Assembly: GCF_001513965.1 (NCBI RefSeq) | Contig: NZ_KQ948017.1 | Coordinates: 353,646 to 417,645 of the forward strand | DNA from: Streptomyces cellostaticus | GTDB taxonomy: Bacteria > Actinomycetota > Actinomycetes > Streptomycetales > Streptomycetaceae | Length of the DNA stretch: 64,000 nt | Direction of reading: 5' to 3' | Position numbers and translations under genes: made by a program | The notes under the pieces: generated by a model | Told to the model about the DNA's origin: nothing | Database searches by the model: none | What the model saw: only the letters and a program-made list of their open reading frames with translations | Part shown: positions 50,555 through 60,184 of the stretch, piece by piece | Position numbering within the stretch: the stretch's first letter is position 1 | How the letters are laid out: each line of letters opens with the position of its first letter

Positions 50555-51961
50555 GTGCCCGACTTCGACATGCTCGTGATCGGATCCGGACCCGGGGGCC
50601 AGAAGGCCGCCATCGCCGCGGCCAAGCTCGGCCGCCGGGTCGCCGTCGTCGACCGCCCCGACATGCTCGGCGGGGTCTCCCTGCACACCGGCACCATCCC
50701 CTCCAAGACCCTGCGCGAGGCCGTGCTGTACCTGACCGGTCTCACCCAGCGCGACCTGTACGGGCAGAGCTACCGGCTGAAGGACGACATCACCGTCGCC
50801 GACCTGACCGCGCGCACCCGGCACGTGGTCGGCCGGGAGGTGGACGTCGTGCGCAGTCAGCTGTCCCGCAACCAGGTGGCCGTGTACTCCGGCACGGGAC
50901 GGTTCGCCGATCCGCACACCGTCGCCTTGCGCGATGACGTCACCGGTCACGAACGACTGCTCAGCGCCGAACACATCGTCATCGCCACCGGTACCCGGCC
51001 GGCCCGCCCGGACAGCGTGGAGTTCGACGGGCGCACGATCATGGACTCGGACAACGTGCTCTCGCTGGAGCGGGTGCCTCGCTCGATGGTGATCGTGGGT
51101 GCCGGTGTGATCGGCATGGAGTACGCCTCGATGTTCGCCGCGCTCGGCAGCAAGGTGACCGTCGTCGAGAAGCGGCCCGCGATGCTGGACCTGTGCGACG
51201 TCGAGGTCGTGGAGTCGCTCAAGTACCACCTGCGGGACCTCGCCGTCACCTTCCGCTTCGGGGAGACCGTCGCGGCCGTCGAACGCCATCCCCGGGGCAC
51301 GCTGACCGTGCTGGAGAGCGGCAAGAAGATCCCGGCCGACACGGTGATGTACTCGGCGGGCCGCCAGGGCCTGACCGCCGGACTCGACCTGGACAGGGCG
51401 GGGCTGGCGGCCGATGCGCGCGGCCGGATCACGGTGGACGAGCACTACCGCACCGAGGTGCCGCACATCTACGCCGTAGGTGACGTCATCGGTTTCCCGG
51501 CGCTCGCGGCGACCTCGATGGAGCAGGGCAGGGCGGCCGCGTACCACGCCTGCGGGGAGCCGGTCGGGCGCATGCACAATCTCCAGCCGATCGGCATCTA
51601 CACGATTCCGGAGATCAGCTTCGTCGGCCGTACCGAGGACCAGCTCACCGAGGACTGTGTCCCCTTCGAGGCGGGCATCGCCCGCTACCGGGAACTGGCC
51701 CGGGGCCAGATCATCGGGGACTCCCACGGCATGCTGAAGCTGCTGGTCTCACCGGTGGACCGCACCCTGCTCGGTGTGCACTGCTTCGGCTCGGGCGCCA
51801 CCGAACTGATCCACATCGGCCAGTCCGTGATGGGCTGCGGCGGCACGGTCGACTACCTGGTCAACGCGGTCTTCAACTATCCGACGCTGGCGGAGTCGTA
51901 CAAGGTGGCCGCGCTGGACGCGACGAACCGGCTGCGCCAGCTCGACCATCTCGCCGACTGA
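50555..51961 (+). CDS. sthA: Soluble (Si-specific) pyridine nucleotide transhydrogenase
   Basis: A 468-residue flavoprotein of the lipoamide-dehydrogenase fold. The FAD motif is [20 protein letters not shown]. Where lipoamide dehydrogenases have the redox CxxxxC, this reads [19 protein letters not shown] with no cysteine, the mark of SthA. The NAD motif is [20 protein letters not shown], and [20 protein letters not shown] and [20 protein letters not shown] complete the pattern. It interconverts NADPH + NAD+ and NADP+ + NADH without proton pumping. The GTG at 50555 (VPDFDM) matches the usual family start, although GGAGG touches it; ATG at 50570 is the alternative. Confidence 0.93.
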   Translation: MPDFDMLVIGSGPGGQKAAIAAAKLGRRVAVVDRPDMLGGVSLHTGTIPSKTLREAVLYLTGLTQRDLYGQSYRLKDDITVADLTARTRHVVGREVDVVRSQLSRNQVAVYSGTGRFADPHTVALRDDVTGHERLLSAEHIVIATGTRPARPDSVEFDGRTIMDSDNVLSLERVPRSMVIVGAGVIGMEYASMFAALGSKVTVVEKRPAMLDLCDVEVVESLKYHLRDLAVTFRFGETVAAVERHPRGTLTVLESGKKIPADTVMYSAGRQGLTAGLDLDRAGLAADARGRITVDEHYRTEVPHIYAVGDVIGFPALAATSMEQGRAAAYHACGEPVGRMHNLQPIGIYTIPEISFVGRTEDQLTEDCVPFEAGIARYRELARGQIIGDSHGMLKLLVSPVDRTLLGVHCFGSGATELIHIGQSVMGCGGTVDYLVNAVFNYPTLAESYKVAALDATNRLRQLDHLAD

Positions 51962-52003
51962 GGGGTATCCCAACAGGTCAGCACACGTTACCGGTTGGTC
52001 ATC

Positions 52004-52031
52004 TTGAAAGGTCAACGGCTGCCGCTATCAT
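52004..52031 (+). promoter_or_regulatory. Vegetative-type promoter upstream of the APC permease
   Basis: TTGAAA (52004-52009) and TATCAT (52026-52031) are spaced by 16 bp, close to the HrdB consensus. The 5' leader to the ATG at 52251 would be about 210 nt, long enough for leader regulation, but I could not fold a convincing structure. Confidence 0.55.
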
Positions 52032-52250
52032 CACACCCACACGGTGACCGTCCGCCAGCACTCGGCAGCACGGTGTGTCCACCACCCGCTTGGCACCACA
52101 CCCTTGTCACCGCCCTCGTTTCTTTCTCCCGGCCGGCCCCTGCCCCCGAGGCCACCCCTCTTTCGGGTTCGAGGCGGGTCCACACCCCCCACCCGTACGC
52201 CGTCGGGCCAGGCGCCCGTGCGCCGTGCACGACCGGAAAGCGGCACGACC

Positions 52251-53720
52251 ATGAGCAACAACAGGGGCAGAGGCCTGCAGGCCAATGTCCTCGGTACGTT
52301 CGACACCGTGGTGATGGCGGTGGCCGGCAGCGCCCCGGCGTACTCGCTCGCCGCGACCACCGCCGTCCTCGTCGGCGCGGTGGGGATGGCCAGCCCGGCC
52401 GCCCTGCTGTACTGCGCGATACCCATGCTGGGCATCGCCCTGGCGTTCAGCTATCTCAGCCGGATCGACGTCAACGCGGGCGCCAGCTACTCCTGGGTGG
52501 GCCGTACGCTCCACCCGTTCCTGGGCTTCATCAGCGGCTGGGCGCTGGTGATCTCGGCGACCATCTTCATGGTGGCCGGTTCGCTGCCCGCCGGGTCGAT
52601 GACGCTCGCCCTCTTCGACGCGAAACTCGCGGACAACACGGCGCTGTCCACGGTGGTCGGCGCGGTGTGGTTCCTCGTCATGCTGGGCGTGGTGCTCGGC
52701 GGCGCCCGGCTCACCGTCCGCGCCCAGTTGCTGATGTCGGGTGTGGAGCTGGGCATTCTGGCGCTGTTCGCGGTGCTCGCCGTCTTCCACACGCACAACG
52801 CGCGCGCCTTCGACTGGTCGTGGCTGGGCTTCTCCCACTTCGACGGCATGGGCGGGTTCGCGTCCGGCGCGCTGCTCGCCGCGTTCTACTACTGGGGCTG
52901 GGACGTCACCAGCAACCTCAGCGAGGAGACCCGCAACAGCCGTCGCACGACGGGTCTTGCCGGCCTGATCGGGGTCGGCATCGTCTTCCTGCTGTTCGAG
53001 GTGTTCACCATCGCGGTGAACGTCATCCTGACCTCGAAGCAGATCGAGGAGAACGACGCCAACGTGCTCGCGGTGCTGGGCGAGGAGATCTGGCCGGGCT
53101 GGGGCGGCAAGCTGCTCATCGTGTCCGTGATGCTGTCCACCATCGCCACGCTGGAGACCACGCTCATCCAGGTCACGCGCTCGCTGTTCGCGATGGGCCG
53201 CGACCGTACGATGCCGTCCGCGCTGGGCCGGGTGCACCGCACGTGGAACACGCCCTGGGTGGCGATCGTGGTGGTCGGCGCGGTGGCGCTGGCGATGTTC
53301 CTCGCCTCCAACGCGCTCGGCTCGGTGGGCGACATCCTCTCCGACGCGATCTCGGCGATCGGCCTGCAGATCGCGGTCTACTACGGGCTGGCCGGCCTCG
53401 CGGTCGTCGTCGCCTACCGCAAGCTGCTGCTGAAGTCGGCGGCCAACTTCGTCTTCGGCGGGCTGTGGCCACTGCTCGGCGCCCTGTTCATGTTCTGGAT
53501 CTTCGTCGAGTCGCTGGGCGACCTGAGCGATGCCGCCATCGCGATCGGCATGGGCGGACTCGCCGTCGGGCTCGTCCCGATGGTCTGGTACTGGCGCCAG
53601 GGCAGTGACTACTACCGGCCCGCGAAGCTGGACGCGACCCGCACCGTCGAGACGGAGTACGTTCCCGACGGCGCCGCGGTGCCGTCGCGGCTGCACGAGG
53701 GTCTCCCCACCGACTTCTGA
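52251..53720 (+). CDS. APC-family amino acid permease
   Basis: 489 residues with about 12 membrane helices. The first reads LGTFDTVVMAVAGSAPAYSL, the unwound substrate-site segment of APC transporters. FSYLSRIDVNAGASYSWVGR, AFYYWGWDVTSNLSEETRNS and LIQVTRSLFAMGRDRTMPSA are typical of the family. It imports an amino acid or polyamine with a proton; specificity is not visible. The ATG at 52251 lies 287 bp from the previous stop and behind its own promoter. The next gene starts 11 bp after its stop, so the two form an operon. Confidence 0.9.
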   Translation: MSNNRGRGLQANVLGTFDTVVMAVAGSAPAYSLAATTAVLVGAVGMASPAALLYCAIPMLGIALAFSYLSRIDVNAGASYSWVGRTLHPFLGFISGWALVISATIFMVAGSLPAGSMTLALFDAKLADNTALSTVVGAVWFLVMLGVVLGGARLTVRAQLLMSGVELGILALFAVLAVFHTHNARAFDWSWLGFSHFDGMGGFASGALLAAFYYWGWDVTSNLSEETRNSRRTTGLAGLIGVGIVFLLFEVFTIAVNVILTSKQIEENDANVLAVLGEEIWPGWGGKLLIVSVMLSTIATLETTLIQVTRSLFAMGRDRTMPSALGRVHRTWNTPWVAIVVVGAVALAMFLASNALGSVGDILSDAISAIGLQIAVYYGLAGLAVVVAYRKLLLKSAANFVFGGLWPLLGALFMFWIFVESLGDLSDAAIAIGMGGLAVGLVPMVWYWRQGSDYYRPAKLDATRTVETEYVPDGAAVPSRLHEGLPTDF

Positions 53721-53731
53721 GGGAGCTCCCG

Positions 53732-54691
53732 ATGGCGCGAGACCGTTTCACGCCCGATTTCGACCCCGACTGCGGGGACGCGCCGCTCACCTCCGCCCGG
53801 CAGGACATCGTCATCGGCCGCTGGCAGGGCCTCAGGGACCTGCTGTGGATCACCGGCGACGACTGGACGCTGCGCGGCCACCGGGTACGGCTGCTCGCCC
53901 AGGCCTGCGCGAGCAGTTCCACGGTGGAGTCGTGGCTGGCCGCCGAGCCGGACAGCGCCGATGCGCAGGTGCTGCGCGCGGCGACCGAGACGGCCCGGGC
54001 GTTCCACCTGGCCATCACGGCCGGGCGGGGTGTACCGATCGACCGGGACCGCATCGACACCGCGGTCCTGGCCTGCCTGCACGCCACCGACGCCCGGCCG
54101 CAGGACCCGACGCCGTGGGTGTCGCTGATCTCGGTCGCCCGGCTGTATCCGATGGGGGTACGGCGCCGGGAACTGGCCCGCTGGTGGGACGAGTTGCACC
54201 GTCGCGACCCGTACAGCGTGGAGGGCCACCTCCAGGTGCTGCATTACTACTCGGCCCGCTGGCACGGCACGCACGGCCTGATGTACGACTTCGCCCGGGA
54301 CACGGCCGGGGTGGCACCGCCCGGCTGCCCGCTGCCGGTGCTGGTGCAGTACGCCCGGGTCGAGGAGTACCGCTACGCCCTCGACGGGGCCCGCGGCCGG
54401 CGGGGCTCGGTGAGCCTCGGCCAGCACTGGGACCACGACGGCGCGGTCAACGACGTACGGCGCACCTGGGAGCGCTGGGTGCGGGCCCGCCCGGCGGGCG
54501 GTGTGGCCCCGACGGAGCTGCGGGACCTGAACTACCTGGCGCACGCGGCCTGTCTGGCCGGCACCCCGGACCTCGCCACGGCCCTGCTGCGCATGCTCGG
54601 CCGCAGGGCCACCCGCACCCCGTGGTCGTTCACGGGGGATGCGGCACAGCAGCTGACCAAATGGCGCGGGGAGTTGGGGGTGCGGGCTTGA
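53732..54691 (+). CDS. Conserved protein of unknown function in operon with the APC permease
   Basis: 319 residues, soluble, helical repeats of TPR-like character: RDLLWITGDDWTLRGHRVRL, ARWWDELHRRDPYSVEGHLQ and LNYLAHAACLAGTPDLATAL. GAGGGAG lies 6 bp before the ATG at 53732, 11 bp after the permease stop, so co-translation is likely. Streptomyces homologues carry no functional name that I can recall. A role in handling the amino acid taken up by the permease is possible but only inferred from position. Confidence 0.75.
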   Translation: MARDRFTPDFDPDCGDAPLTSARQDIVIGRWQGLRDLLWITGDDWTLRGHRVRLLAQACASSSTVESWLAAEPDSADAQVLRAATETARAFHLAITAGRGVPIDRDRIDTAVLACLHATDARPQDPTPWVSLISVARLYPMGVRRRELARWWDELHRRDPYSVEGHLQVLHYYSARWHGTHGLMYDFARDTAGVAPPGCPLPVLVQYARVEEYRYALDGARGRRGSVSLGQHWDHDGAVNDVRRTWERWVRARPAGGVAPTELRDLNYLAHAACLAGTPDLATALLRMLGRRATRTPWSFTGDAAQQLTKWRGELGVRA

Positions 54692-54696
54692 ATTTC

Positions 54697-55848
54697 CTAG
54701 TCTGCGGACCCCTCCGCCAGTCCGGCCGTCCACTTCTCCTCGATGCGGCCCGTCTTCCACACCAGCAGGGCGATCACCCAGGTGGCGAAGAACAGGCCGA
54801 CGATGACGAAGCCGACCGTGTTGAGGTCGAGGCCCGCGATCCAGTCCCAGAACACGCCGTGCAGGTCCAGCTCGTCGGCGAGCAGGCCGAGGAGTTCGAC
54901 CGTGCCGATGATGAGGGCGACGGCCACGGACAGGCCGGTGATGGTGAGGTTGTAGTAGACCTTGCGGACCGGCTTGGAGAAGGCCCAGCCGTAGGCGAAG
55001 TTCATGAACGAGCCGTCGACGGTGTCCAGCAGGGACATGCCGGCCGCGAACAGTACGGGCAGGCACAGGATCGCGTACCAGGGCAGTCCGGAGGCGGCGC
55101 CCGAACCGGCGAGGACCAGCAGGGCGATCTCCGTCGCGGTGTCGAAGCCGAGGCCGAACAGCAGGCCCAGCGGGTACATCTGCCACGGCTTGGTGATGGA
55201 TCCCGTGACCCGGCCGAGGAGGCGGTTCATGAAGCCGCGGTTGTTCAGGTGCGTCTCCAGGGCGGCCTCGTCGAAGTCGCCGGAGCGCATCCGGCGGAAC
55301 ACCTTCCAGATGCCGGCCAGGATGACGAGGTTGATCCCGGCGATGAGGTAGAGGAAGGTGCCGGAGACGGTCGTACCGATCAGGCCGGTGACCTCGTGCA
55401 GGTGCGAGTTGTCGTCGCGGACGGGTCCGGCCAGGGTCTTCATGCCGAGGGAGAGCAGCAGGGCGAGCCCGAAGACGATGCTGGAGTGGCCCAGGGAGAA
55501 CCAGAAGCCGACCGACAACGGCCGCTGCCCCTCGCCCATCAGTTTGCGGGTGGTGTTGTCGATCGCCGCGATGTGGTCGGCGTCGAAGGCGTGCCGCATG
55601 CCGAGGGTGTACGCGGTCACGCCGATGCCGATGCCGAAGGGTTCGGCACCGACACTGAAGTGCCGCGGCGCGACGATCCCGGCCAGTGTGCCCCAGCCGA
55701 TCACATGCAGGGCGAGGACGAAGGCGGCCATCCCGCCGACCCTGGTCCACTCCTGCCGCGTCATGGAGCCGCGGACGCGGTGCCAGGCCGAGCGCTGGGC
55801 GCAGGCCCGGGCGGGGAGGGATGGAGCGGGACCAGGGGCGGCCGTCAT
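54697..55848 (-). CDS. Nickel/cobalt transporter (NiCoT, HoxN/NixA type)
   Basis: 383 residues with eight membrane helices and the NiCoT signatures: TLGMRHAFDADHIAAIDNTT in helix II, FSLGHSSIVFGLALLL, LLFGLGFDTATEIALLVLAG and LFAAGMSLLDTVDGSFMNFA. It imports Ni2+ or Co2+ for urease, Ni-superoxide dismutase or cobalamin. The ATG at 55848 follows AAGGA and removes a non-conserved extension from the longer frame. A Nur-like box lies 72 bp upstream, so nickel repression is expected. It is convergent with the previous gene, with only 5 bp between stops. Confidence 0.93.
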   Translation of the reverse strand: MTAAPGPAPSLPARACAQRSAWHRVRGSMTRQEWTRVGGMAAFVLALHVIGWGTLAGIVAPRHFSVGAEPFGIGIGVTAYTLGMRHAFDADHIAAIDNTTRKLMGEGQRPLSVGFWFSLGHSSIVFGLALLLSLGMKTLAGPVRDDNSHLHEVTGLIGTTVSGTFLYLIAGINLVILAGIWKVFRRMRSGDFDEAALETHLNNRGFMNRLLGRVTGSITKPWQMYPLGLLFGLGFDTATEIALLVLAGSGAASGLPWYAILCLPVLFAAGMSLLDTVDGSFMNFAYGWAFSKPVRKVYYNLTITGLSVAVALIIGTVELLGLLADELDLHGVFWDWIAGLDLNTVGFVIVGLFFATWVIALLVWKTGRIEEKWTAGLAEGSAD

Positions 55849-55919
55849 CGGGAGGGTGTTTCCTTCGGTGGTGGTGCGGGTACAGCTGCGCTGCACAGCC
55901 TTGTGCCATCCTCCTGTAC

Positions 55920-55936
55920 TTGCAACTTATGTGCAG
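55920..55936 (-). promoter_or_regulatory. Putative Nur (nickel uptake regulator) box
   Basis: TTGCAA - 5 bp - GTGCAG matches the Streptomyces Nur consensus tTGCaa-N5-ttGCAA in the first half fully and in 4 of 6 bases of the second. It lies 72 bp upstream of the nickel transporter start, where a promoter is expected. Confidence 0.6.
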
Positions 55937-55950
55937 TAAAGGCCGTGGCA

Positions 55951-55976
55951 GGCCTTCCCCATAAGGAGGGAAAGGC
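55951..55976 (-). terminator. Terminator of the efeUO-efeB operon
   Basis: GGCCTTCCC (55951-55959) pairs with GGGAAAGGCC (55967-55976) with one bulged base. It sits about 20 bp beyond the efeB stop and separates the iron operon from the nickel transporter promoter. Confidence 0.65.
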
Positions 55977-55994
55977 CGCGGCCGAGAGAGCGGG

Positions 55995-57257
55995 TCAGGC
56001 GGACAGCAGGCCCCGGCCCAGCCAGTCCTTCGTGTCCCGGACACCGGGCAGGGCGAAGAAGTAGCCGCCGCCCGTCGGGGAGATGTAGTCGACCAGGGGC
56101 TCGTCGATCAGCCGGGTCTGCACGGCCTCGAACTGGCGCTTGACGTCCTGCTGGTAGCAGCAGAAGACCAGGCCCATGTCGAGGTTGCCGACCTTGTCCA
56201 CGCCCCGGTCGTAGTTGAAGCCCCGGCGCAGGATGCGGGAGCTGTCGGTCTGCGGCTTGCGCGGGTTGGCGAGGCGGATGTGGGCGTCGAGCGGGATCGC
56301 GGTGCCGTGCGGGTCCTTGGTGTAGTCGGGGACGTCGGTCTCCTTGGCGCCGTCGAGCGGGGCGCCGGTGTCCTTGCGGCGGCCGAACATCTTCTCCTGC
56401 TCGGTCAGCGAGACCCGGTCCCAGAACTCCACGAGCATCCGGATGATCCGGATCACCTGGTAGCTGCCGCCCTTGGTCCAGTCCGGCTCGCCCTGTCCGT
56501 CGCCGACCCAGATCAGCCGGCCGGTCTCACGGGCCGAGGTGACGTCGGGATTGGCGATGCCGTCCTTGAAGCCGAGCAGGTTGCGCTGGGCGCCGGTGGG
56601 ACGCGGGGCGTTCTGGAAGCCGTCGATGCGCCACTTGATCTGCATGGCGCCCCGGGTGTGCCGGGCGATGTCGCGCAGCGCGTGCAGCAGGGTGTCCTGG
56701 CTGCCCGCGCACAGCTGGAGGGAGAGGTCGCCGTGGCACTCGGCCGCGTTCAGGTTGTCGTTGGGGAAGGTCCGCATCGGGGTCAGCCGGGCGGGCCTGG
56801 CCTTGGCGAGGCCGTAGCGGTCGTCGAAGAGGGAGGCACCGACTCCGACGGTGACGGTCAGGGAGTCCGCGGGGACCTCGGGGCCGAGGATGCCGCTGTC
56901 GGAGGGCGGCGCGCCGACGCCGAGGTCGGTGGGGGCACCGCCGGAGGTGAGGAAGCGGGCCCGCTCGGTGATGGTCCGCAGCAGGTCGGCAAGGCCCTTG
57001 CGGTCCTCGGCGATGACGTCGAGGGAGACGAAGGTGGCGGCGGCCGGTGCCGGGGTGACGATCCCGGCCTGGTGGGCGCCGTGGAAGGGGACCTTCGCGC
57101 CGCTGTCCGTGCCCGTACCCTGCGCCTGGGCGGTGCCGCCGCTCTCGCCGAGCGCGAAGCCGCCGCCGGCCAGGACCGCTCCGGCGGCTCCGGCGCCCAG
57201 CGCGGTCCGCACGAAGGAGCGGCGGGCCGGGCAGGCGGGGGTGTCGGCAGAGGACAT
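55995..57257 (-). CDS. efeB: EfeB, Tat-exported DyP-type heme peroxidase
   Basis: 420 residues. The Tat signal peptide [20 protein letters not shown] has the twin Arg and is followed by a hydrophobic stretch. DyP landmarks are the GFKDGIANP distal Asp motif and the region [20 protein letters not shown] toward the proximal His/Arg. FNLL-type block [13 protein letters not shown] and C-terminal [18 protein letters not shown] match EfeB. It is proposed to oxidise Fe2+ or extract iron from heme outside the cell for EfeUO. The ATG at 57257 is chosen for its GAAGGGA RBS; an ATG at 57290 overlapping the efeUO stop would add 11 residues. Confidence 0.92.
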   Translation of the reverse strand: MSSADTPACPARRSFVRTALGAGAAGAVLAGGGFALGESGGTAQAQGTGTDSGAKVPFHGAHQAGIVTPAPAAATFVSLDVIAEDRKGLADLLRTITERARFLTSGGAPTDLGVGAPPSDSGILGPEVPADSLTVTVGVGASLFDDRYGLAKARPARLTPMRTFPNDNLNAAECHGDLSLQLCAGSQDTLLHALRDIARHTRGAMQIKWRIDGFQNAPRPTGAQRNLLGFKDGIANPDVTSARETGRLIWVGDGQGEPDWTKGGSYQVIRIIRMLVEFWDRVSLTEQEKMFGRRKDTGAPLDGAKETDVPDYTKDPHGTAIPLDAHIRLANPRKPQTDSSRILRRGFNYDRGVDKVGNLDMGLVFCCYQQDVKRQFEAVQTRLIDEPLVDYISPTGGGYFFALPGVRDTKDWLGRGLLSA

Positions 57258-57289
57258 CGGAGGATTCCCTTCGGGGTGCTCGGTGATCA

Positions 57290-59320
57290 TCAGGCGGACT
57301 TCCGGATCTCGAGGAGGTCCGGGACGGGGGCGAGGTCTTCCAGCAGCTGTCCGGTGGCACCGTTGATGCTCTGCCGGTCGGTGGCGGCGAGCCGGTCGAC
57401 CGGGGTCCAGCTGCTGCCGTGGTGGGCCGCGTCGAGCAGTTTCTGGAGCCGGGCGATGTCCGCGTCGACCGTCGGGTGCAGCTTGGGCGCGCGGCCGGCC
57501 AGCAGGGGCTGGAGGACGGTGAGCAGCTCGCGGGTGCCGGCGAGGTTGGCGTCGGCGGTGGCGAGGCCCGTGCCGCTGCCCTGGTCGGTGTCGCCGGTCA
57601 GCTCGAACTGGAGGGTGTTCTCCAGGATCTCGTGGGCGCGCAGCGGCAGGTCGCCGGGGTCGAAGTCCTGGGTCGGGAACGCCTTGTCCAGACCGGCGGC
57701 CGCGTCGGCGAGCTGCTGGGCGGGAGCGCGCAGGTCGTCGGCCGACTCGCCGTGCCACAGGCCGTGCTCAAGGCGCAGGAAGCCGCTGAAGTCCTTGTCC
57801 TGTACGCCGTCCGGCAGTCCGTCGGGCCGCCCGTTGATCTTCTGGTCGAAGTCCTCGAAGGTGCCGTAGGCGGCGCCGAGGGAGGCGTAGGTGCGGTGGG
57901 CGGTCAGCCAGTCGGTGCGGGCCCGGTCGAGATGGTCGCCCTCGATGTCGTGATCGAGGGTCTTGGTCTGGGTGACGAGCGTGGCCAGGCCCTGCTCGAC
58001 ATACGTCTTGTACGCCTTCAGGGGTGCGGCGAGGTCCTGTGCGGAGACGGGGACGACCGGCTTGGCCGCTCCGCCGCCGCTGACCCGCACCGCCGTGGAA
58101 GTGACGGCCTTGCCGTCGGTGGGGACGCAGCGCCAGGCGTAGGTGCCGCCCGCGACCGTGGCGACCAGGTCGCGGGTGGTGCCGGGGGCCAGGCCCTCGA
58201 TCTCTCCGTAGACCGCGCTGGTGGCCGGGTCGATCAGGTACACCTCGGAGGTCTTGCTGCCCGTGTTGTGCATCTGGAAGGTCTGCCGGCCGGGCTTGGG
58301 GGCGGTGAAGCCCTTGCCGCACTCGGTCTCGGACACGGCGACGGTCTGGTCGCCCGCGGGCTTGGGACGGGCGAAGGCGACGACCAGTGCGGCGATCAGG
58401 GCGGGTACGGCGACCACGGCGGCCGGGATCACCCATACGGGCCGGCGGCGCGGCGGCCGGGCTGCCTTCGGCTCGGGCGCGGGCCGGTCGGCGGCCGGCT
58501 CGGGGGTGGTGGTGCGGACCCCGCGGACGAACAGGGTCATGACCACGGCGAGGTAGACGACGTAGGCCGTGACCTGCAGCCAGGTCATGGTCGGGGTCAG
58601 GTTGAAGACGCCCTGGACCAGCGTGCTGTACCAGGAGCCGGCGTCCACGCTGCCGGACAGGTCGACCGCGTAGGCGGTCCCGCCGGGCAGCACCCCGCCT
58701 TCCTGGAGGTCGCGCAGGCCGTAGCCGAGGACACCGGCCGCGATGACGATGAGGACGGCGCCGGTGGCGGTGAAGAACCTGGTCAGGTTGATCTTCAGGA
58801 CCCGGCGGTACAGGCCCCAGCACAGGCCGGCCGCGAGGACCAGGCCGATGGCGGCACCGGTCAGCGGGCCGGCCGACTCGCCGGCCGCCCGGGCCGTGGT
58901 CCACAGGAACAGGGCGGTCTCCAGGCCCTCGCGGCCCACCGCGAGGAAGGAGGTGAGGATCAGCATCCCGGAGCCCATCGCGAGCGCGCCGGTCACCTTC
59001 TCCTTCAGCTCACCGGAGAGACTGCGGGCCGAGCGGCGCATCCAGAACACCATCGCGGTGACGAACGCGACGGCGATCACGCTGAGGGTGCCGCCGAAGG
59101 CCTCCTGGGCGGTCGCGGACAGGGACGCGGCGGTGAAGGTGAGGACCGCGCCGAAGCTCATGGCCACGGCAATCGCGGCCAGGACGCCCGTCCACACCTG
59201 CGGCAGCCGGGAGCGGGCCCCGGCCCGCACGAGTGTGGCGACGAGGATGGAGACGATGAGTCCGGCTTCGAGCCCCTCCCTCAGTCCGATCAGGAAACTC
59301 GGAAACGCGTCGTCCCACAT
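57290..59320 (-). CDS. EfeU-EfeO fusion: FTR1-type iron permease with cupredoxin and imelysin domains
   Basis: 676 residues. Residues 1-280 form an FTR1/EfeU permease with both REGLE motifs ([16 protein letters not shown] and [12 protein letters not shown]) and seven membrane helices. After an eighth helix ([20 protein letters not shown]), about 340-430 is a cupredoxin-like domain ([20 protein letters not shown]) and about 440-670 the EfeO imelysin-like M75 domain ([40 protein letters not shown]). E. coli has EfeU and EfeO as separate proteins; here they are joined. The system takes up Fe2+/Fe3+. The ATG at 59320 is preferred to the GTG at 59338. An iron-box-like site lies upstream. Confidence 0.9.
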   Translation of the reverse strand: MWDDAFPSFLIGLREGLEAGLIVSILVATLVRAGARSRLPQVWTGVLAAIAVAMSFGAVLTFTAASLSATAQEAFGGTLSVIAVAFVTAMVFWMRRSARSLSGELKEKVTGALAMGSGMLILTSFLAVGREGLETALFLWTTARAAGESAGPLTGAAIGLVLAAGLCWGLYRRVLKINLTRFFTATGAVLIVIAAGVLGYGLRDLQEGGVLPGGTAYAVDLSGSVDAGSWYSTLVQGVFNLTPTMTWLQVTAYVVYLAVVMTLFVRGVRTTTPEPAADRPAPEPKAARPPRRRPVWVIPAAVVAVPALIAALVVAFARPKPAGDQTVAVSETECGKGFTAPKPGRQTFQMHNTGSKTSEVYLIDPATSAVYGEIEGLAPGTTRDLVATVAGGTYAWRCVPTDGKAVTSTAVRVSGGGAAKPVVPVSAQDLAAPLKAYKTYVEQGLATLVTQTKTLDHDIEGDHLDRARTDWLTAHRTYASLGAAYGTFEDFDQKINGRPDGLPDGVQDKDFSGFLRLEHGLWHGESADDLRAPAQQLADAAAGLDKAFPTQDFDPGDLPLRAHEILENTLQFELTGDTDQGSGTGLATADANLAGTRELLTVLQPLLAGRAPKLHPTVDADIARLQKLLDAAHHGSSWTPVDRLAATDRQSINGATGQLLEDLAPVPDLLEIRKSA

Positions 59321-59338
59321 GCCCTGCGGCCCTCCCAC

Positions 59339-59357
59339 TTAGTGAAGGCATGCCTTA
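59339..59357 (-). promoter_or_regulatory. Possible iron box ahead of efeUO
   Basis: The 19-mer beginning TTAGTGAAGG agrees with the iron-box consensus at 12 of 19 positions and contains the palindrome AAGGCATGCCTT. It lies 19 bp upstream of the efeUO ATG, a logical site for DmdR/DtxR repression of an iron importer. Confidence 0.5.
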
Positions 59358-59374
59358 CCTTCGCGGACCATCAT

Positions 59375-59392
59375 GACTACAGAGATGTAGTC
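59375..59392. promoter_or_regulatory. BlaI/MecI/CopY-type operator, copy 1
   Basis: A perfect inverted repeat GACTACA - GAGA - TGTAGTC. The TACA..TGTA core is the recognition element of the BlaI/MecI/CopY repressor family. It lies between divergent efeUO and dedA. Confidence 0.65.
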
Positions 59393-59471
59393 AGTCAGTC
59401 ATAAAGCGGCAATGGAGAGGCAAAGCCCGGGAACGATGCACACCCTCCGGTCGTCTACAGTTCAGTCGACG

Positions 59472-59489
59472 GTCTACAAATGTGTAGTC
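59472..59489 (+). promoter_or_regulatory. BlaI/MecI/CopY-type operator, copy 2
   Basis: GTCTACA - AATG - TGTAGTC repeats the site at 59375 with one arm mismatch and the same 4-bp centre. It ends 32 bp before the dedA start codon, where a repressor would block transcription of the dedA operon. Confidence 0.65.
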
Positions 59490-59521
59490 GTCAGTAGCCG
59501 GAGAAAGGTGGGTGTGCGGCG

Positions 59522-60184
59522 ATGGCCCATCCCTCAGACCTGTCGTCGCAGCTCGCGGTCAACGTGCTCGACGCCCACTCACTGCTGGCCGCCTTCGGCG
59601 TGCTGGGAGTCGGTGTGGTGCTGTTCGCCGAGACGGGCCTGTTGATCGGCTTCTTCCTGCCCGGTGACTCGCTGCTGTTCACAGCGGGGCTGCTGTGCAC
59701 CGGCGCGTCCGACCGGGGTGTGCATCTCTCGCTCGGGCCGCTGCTGGCAGCGGCGGCCGTCGGCGCGCTGGCGGGCTCGCAGTGCGGGTATCTGCTGGGC
59801 CGCAAGGCGGGCGGGGCGCTGCTGGCACGCAGCCGGTCGGCCCGGCTGCACGAGGGCGCCGAGCGTGCCGAGGAACTGCTGGAGCGCTACGGGCACGCGA
59901 AGGCGATCATGCTGGCCCGCTTCGTGCCGGTGGTGCGGACGGTGCTGAACCCGATGGCGGGCGCGCTCGGCGTCCCGGCCCGGACGTTCACCCTCTGGCA
60001 GGTGACGGGCGGGCTCGTGTGGAGCCTCGGCCTCACCCTCGCCGGATACGCGCTGGGCTCCTCGATCCCGAACGTCGACAAGTATCTGCTGCCGCTGATC
60101 GCGCTGATCGTCCTCGTGTCCCTCATCCCGCTCGCCGCCGAGGTGCTGCGCTCCCGCAAGGCCGCCAAGGAGGCCCGCGGATGA
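59522..60184 (+). CDS. DedA-family membrane protein
   Basis: 220 residues with four to five membrane segments. The DedA motif is FAETGLLIGFFLPGDSLLFT (E...G...PG-D/E), and the second motif FVPVVRTVLNPMAGALGVPA carries the F-x-R-x-x-P-x-x-R-like pattern. DedA proteins flip lipids; members such as UptA recycle undecaprenyl phosphate across the membrane. Its stop overlaps the next ATG by 4 bp, and two PAP2 phosphatases follow, which fits a role in undecaprenyl-(pyro)phosphate recycling. Two BlaI-type operators precede it. Confidence 0.9.
   Translation: MAHPSDLSSQLAVNVLDAHSLLAAFGVLGVGVVLFAETGLLIGFFLPGDSLLFTAGLLCTGASDRGVHLSLGPLLAAAAVGALAGSQCGYLLGRKAGGALLARSRSARLHEGAERAEELLERYGHAKAIMLARFVPVVRTVLNPMAGALGVPARTFTLWQVTGGLVWSLGLTLAGYALGSSIPNVDKYLLPLIALIVLVSLIPLAAEVLRSRKAAKEARG

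Noticed and set aside
50555..51961. Lipoamide dehydrogenase
   Set aside because: The redox-active Cys pair is absent ([13 protein letters not shown]), which identifies SthA.
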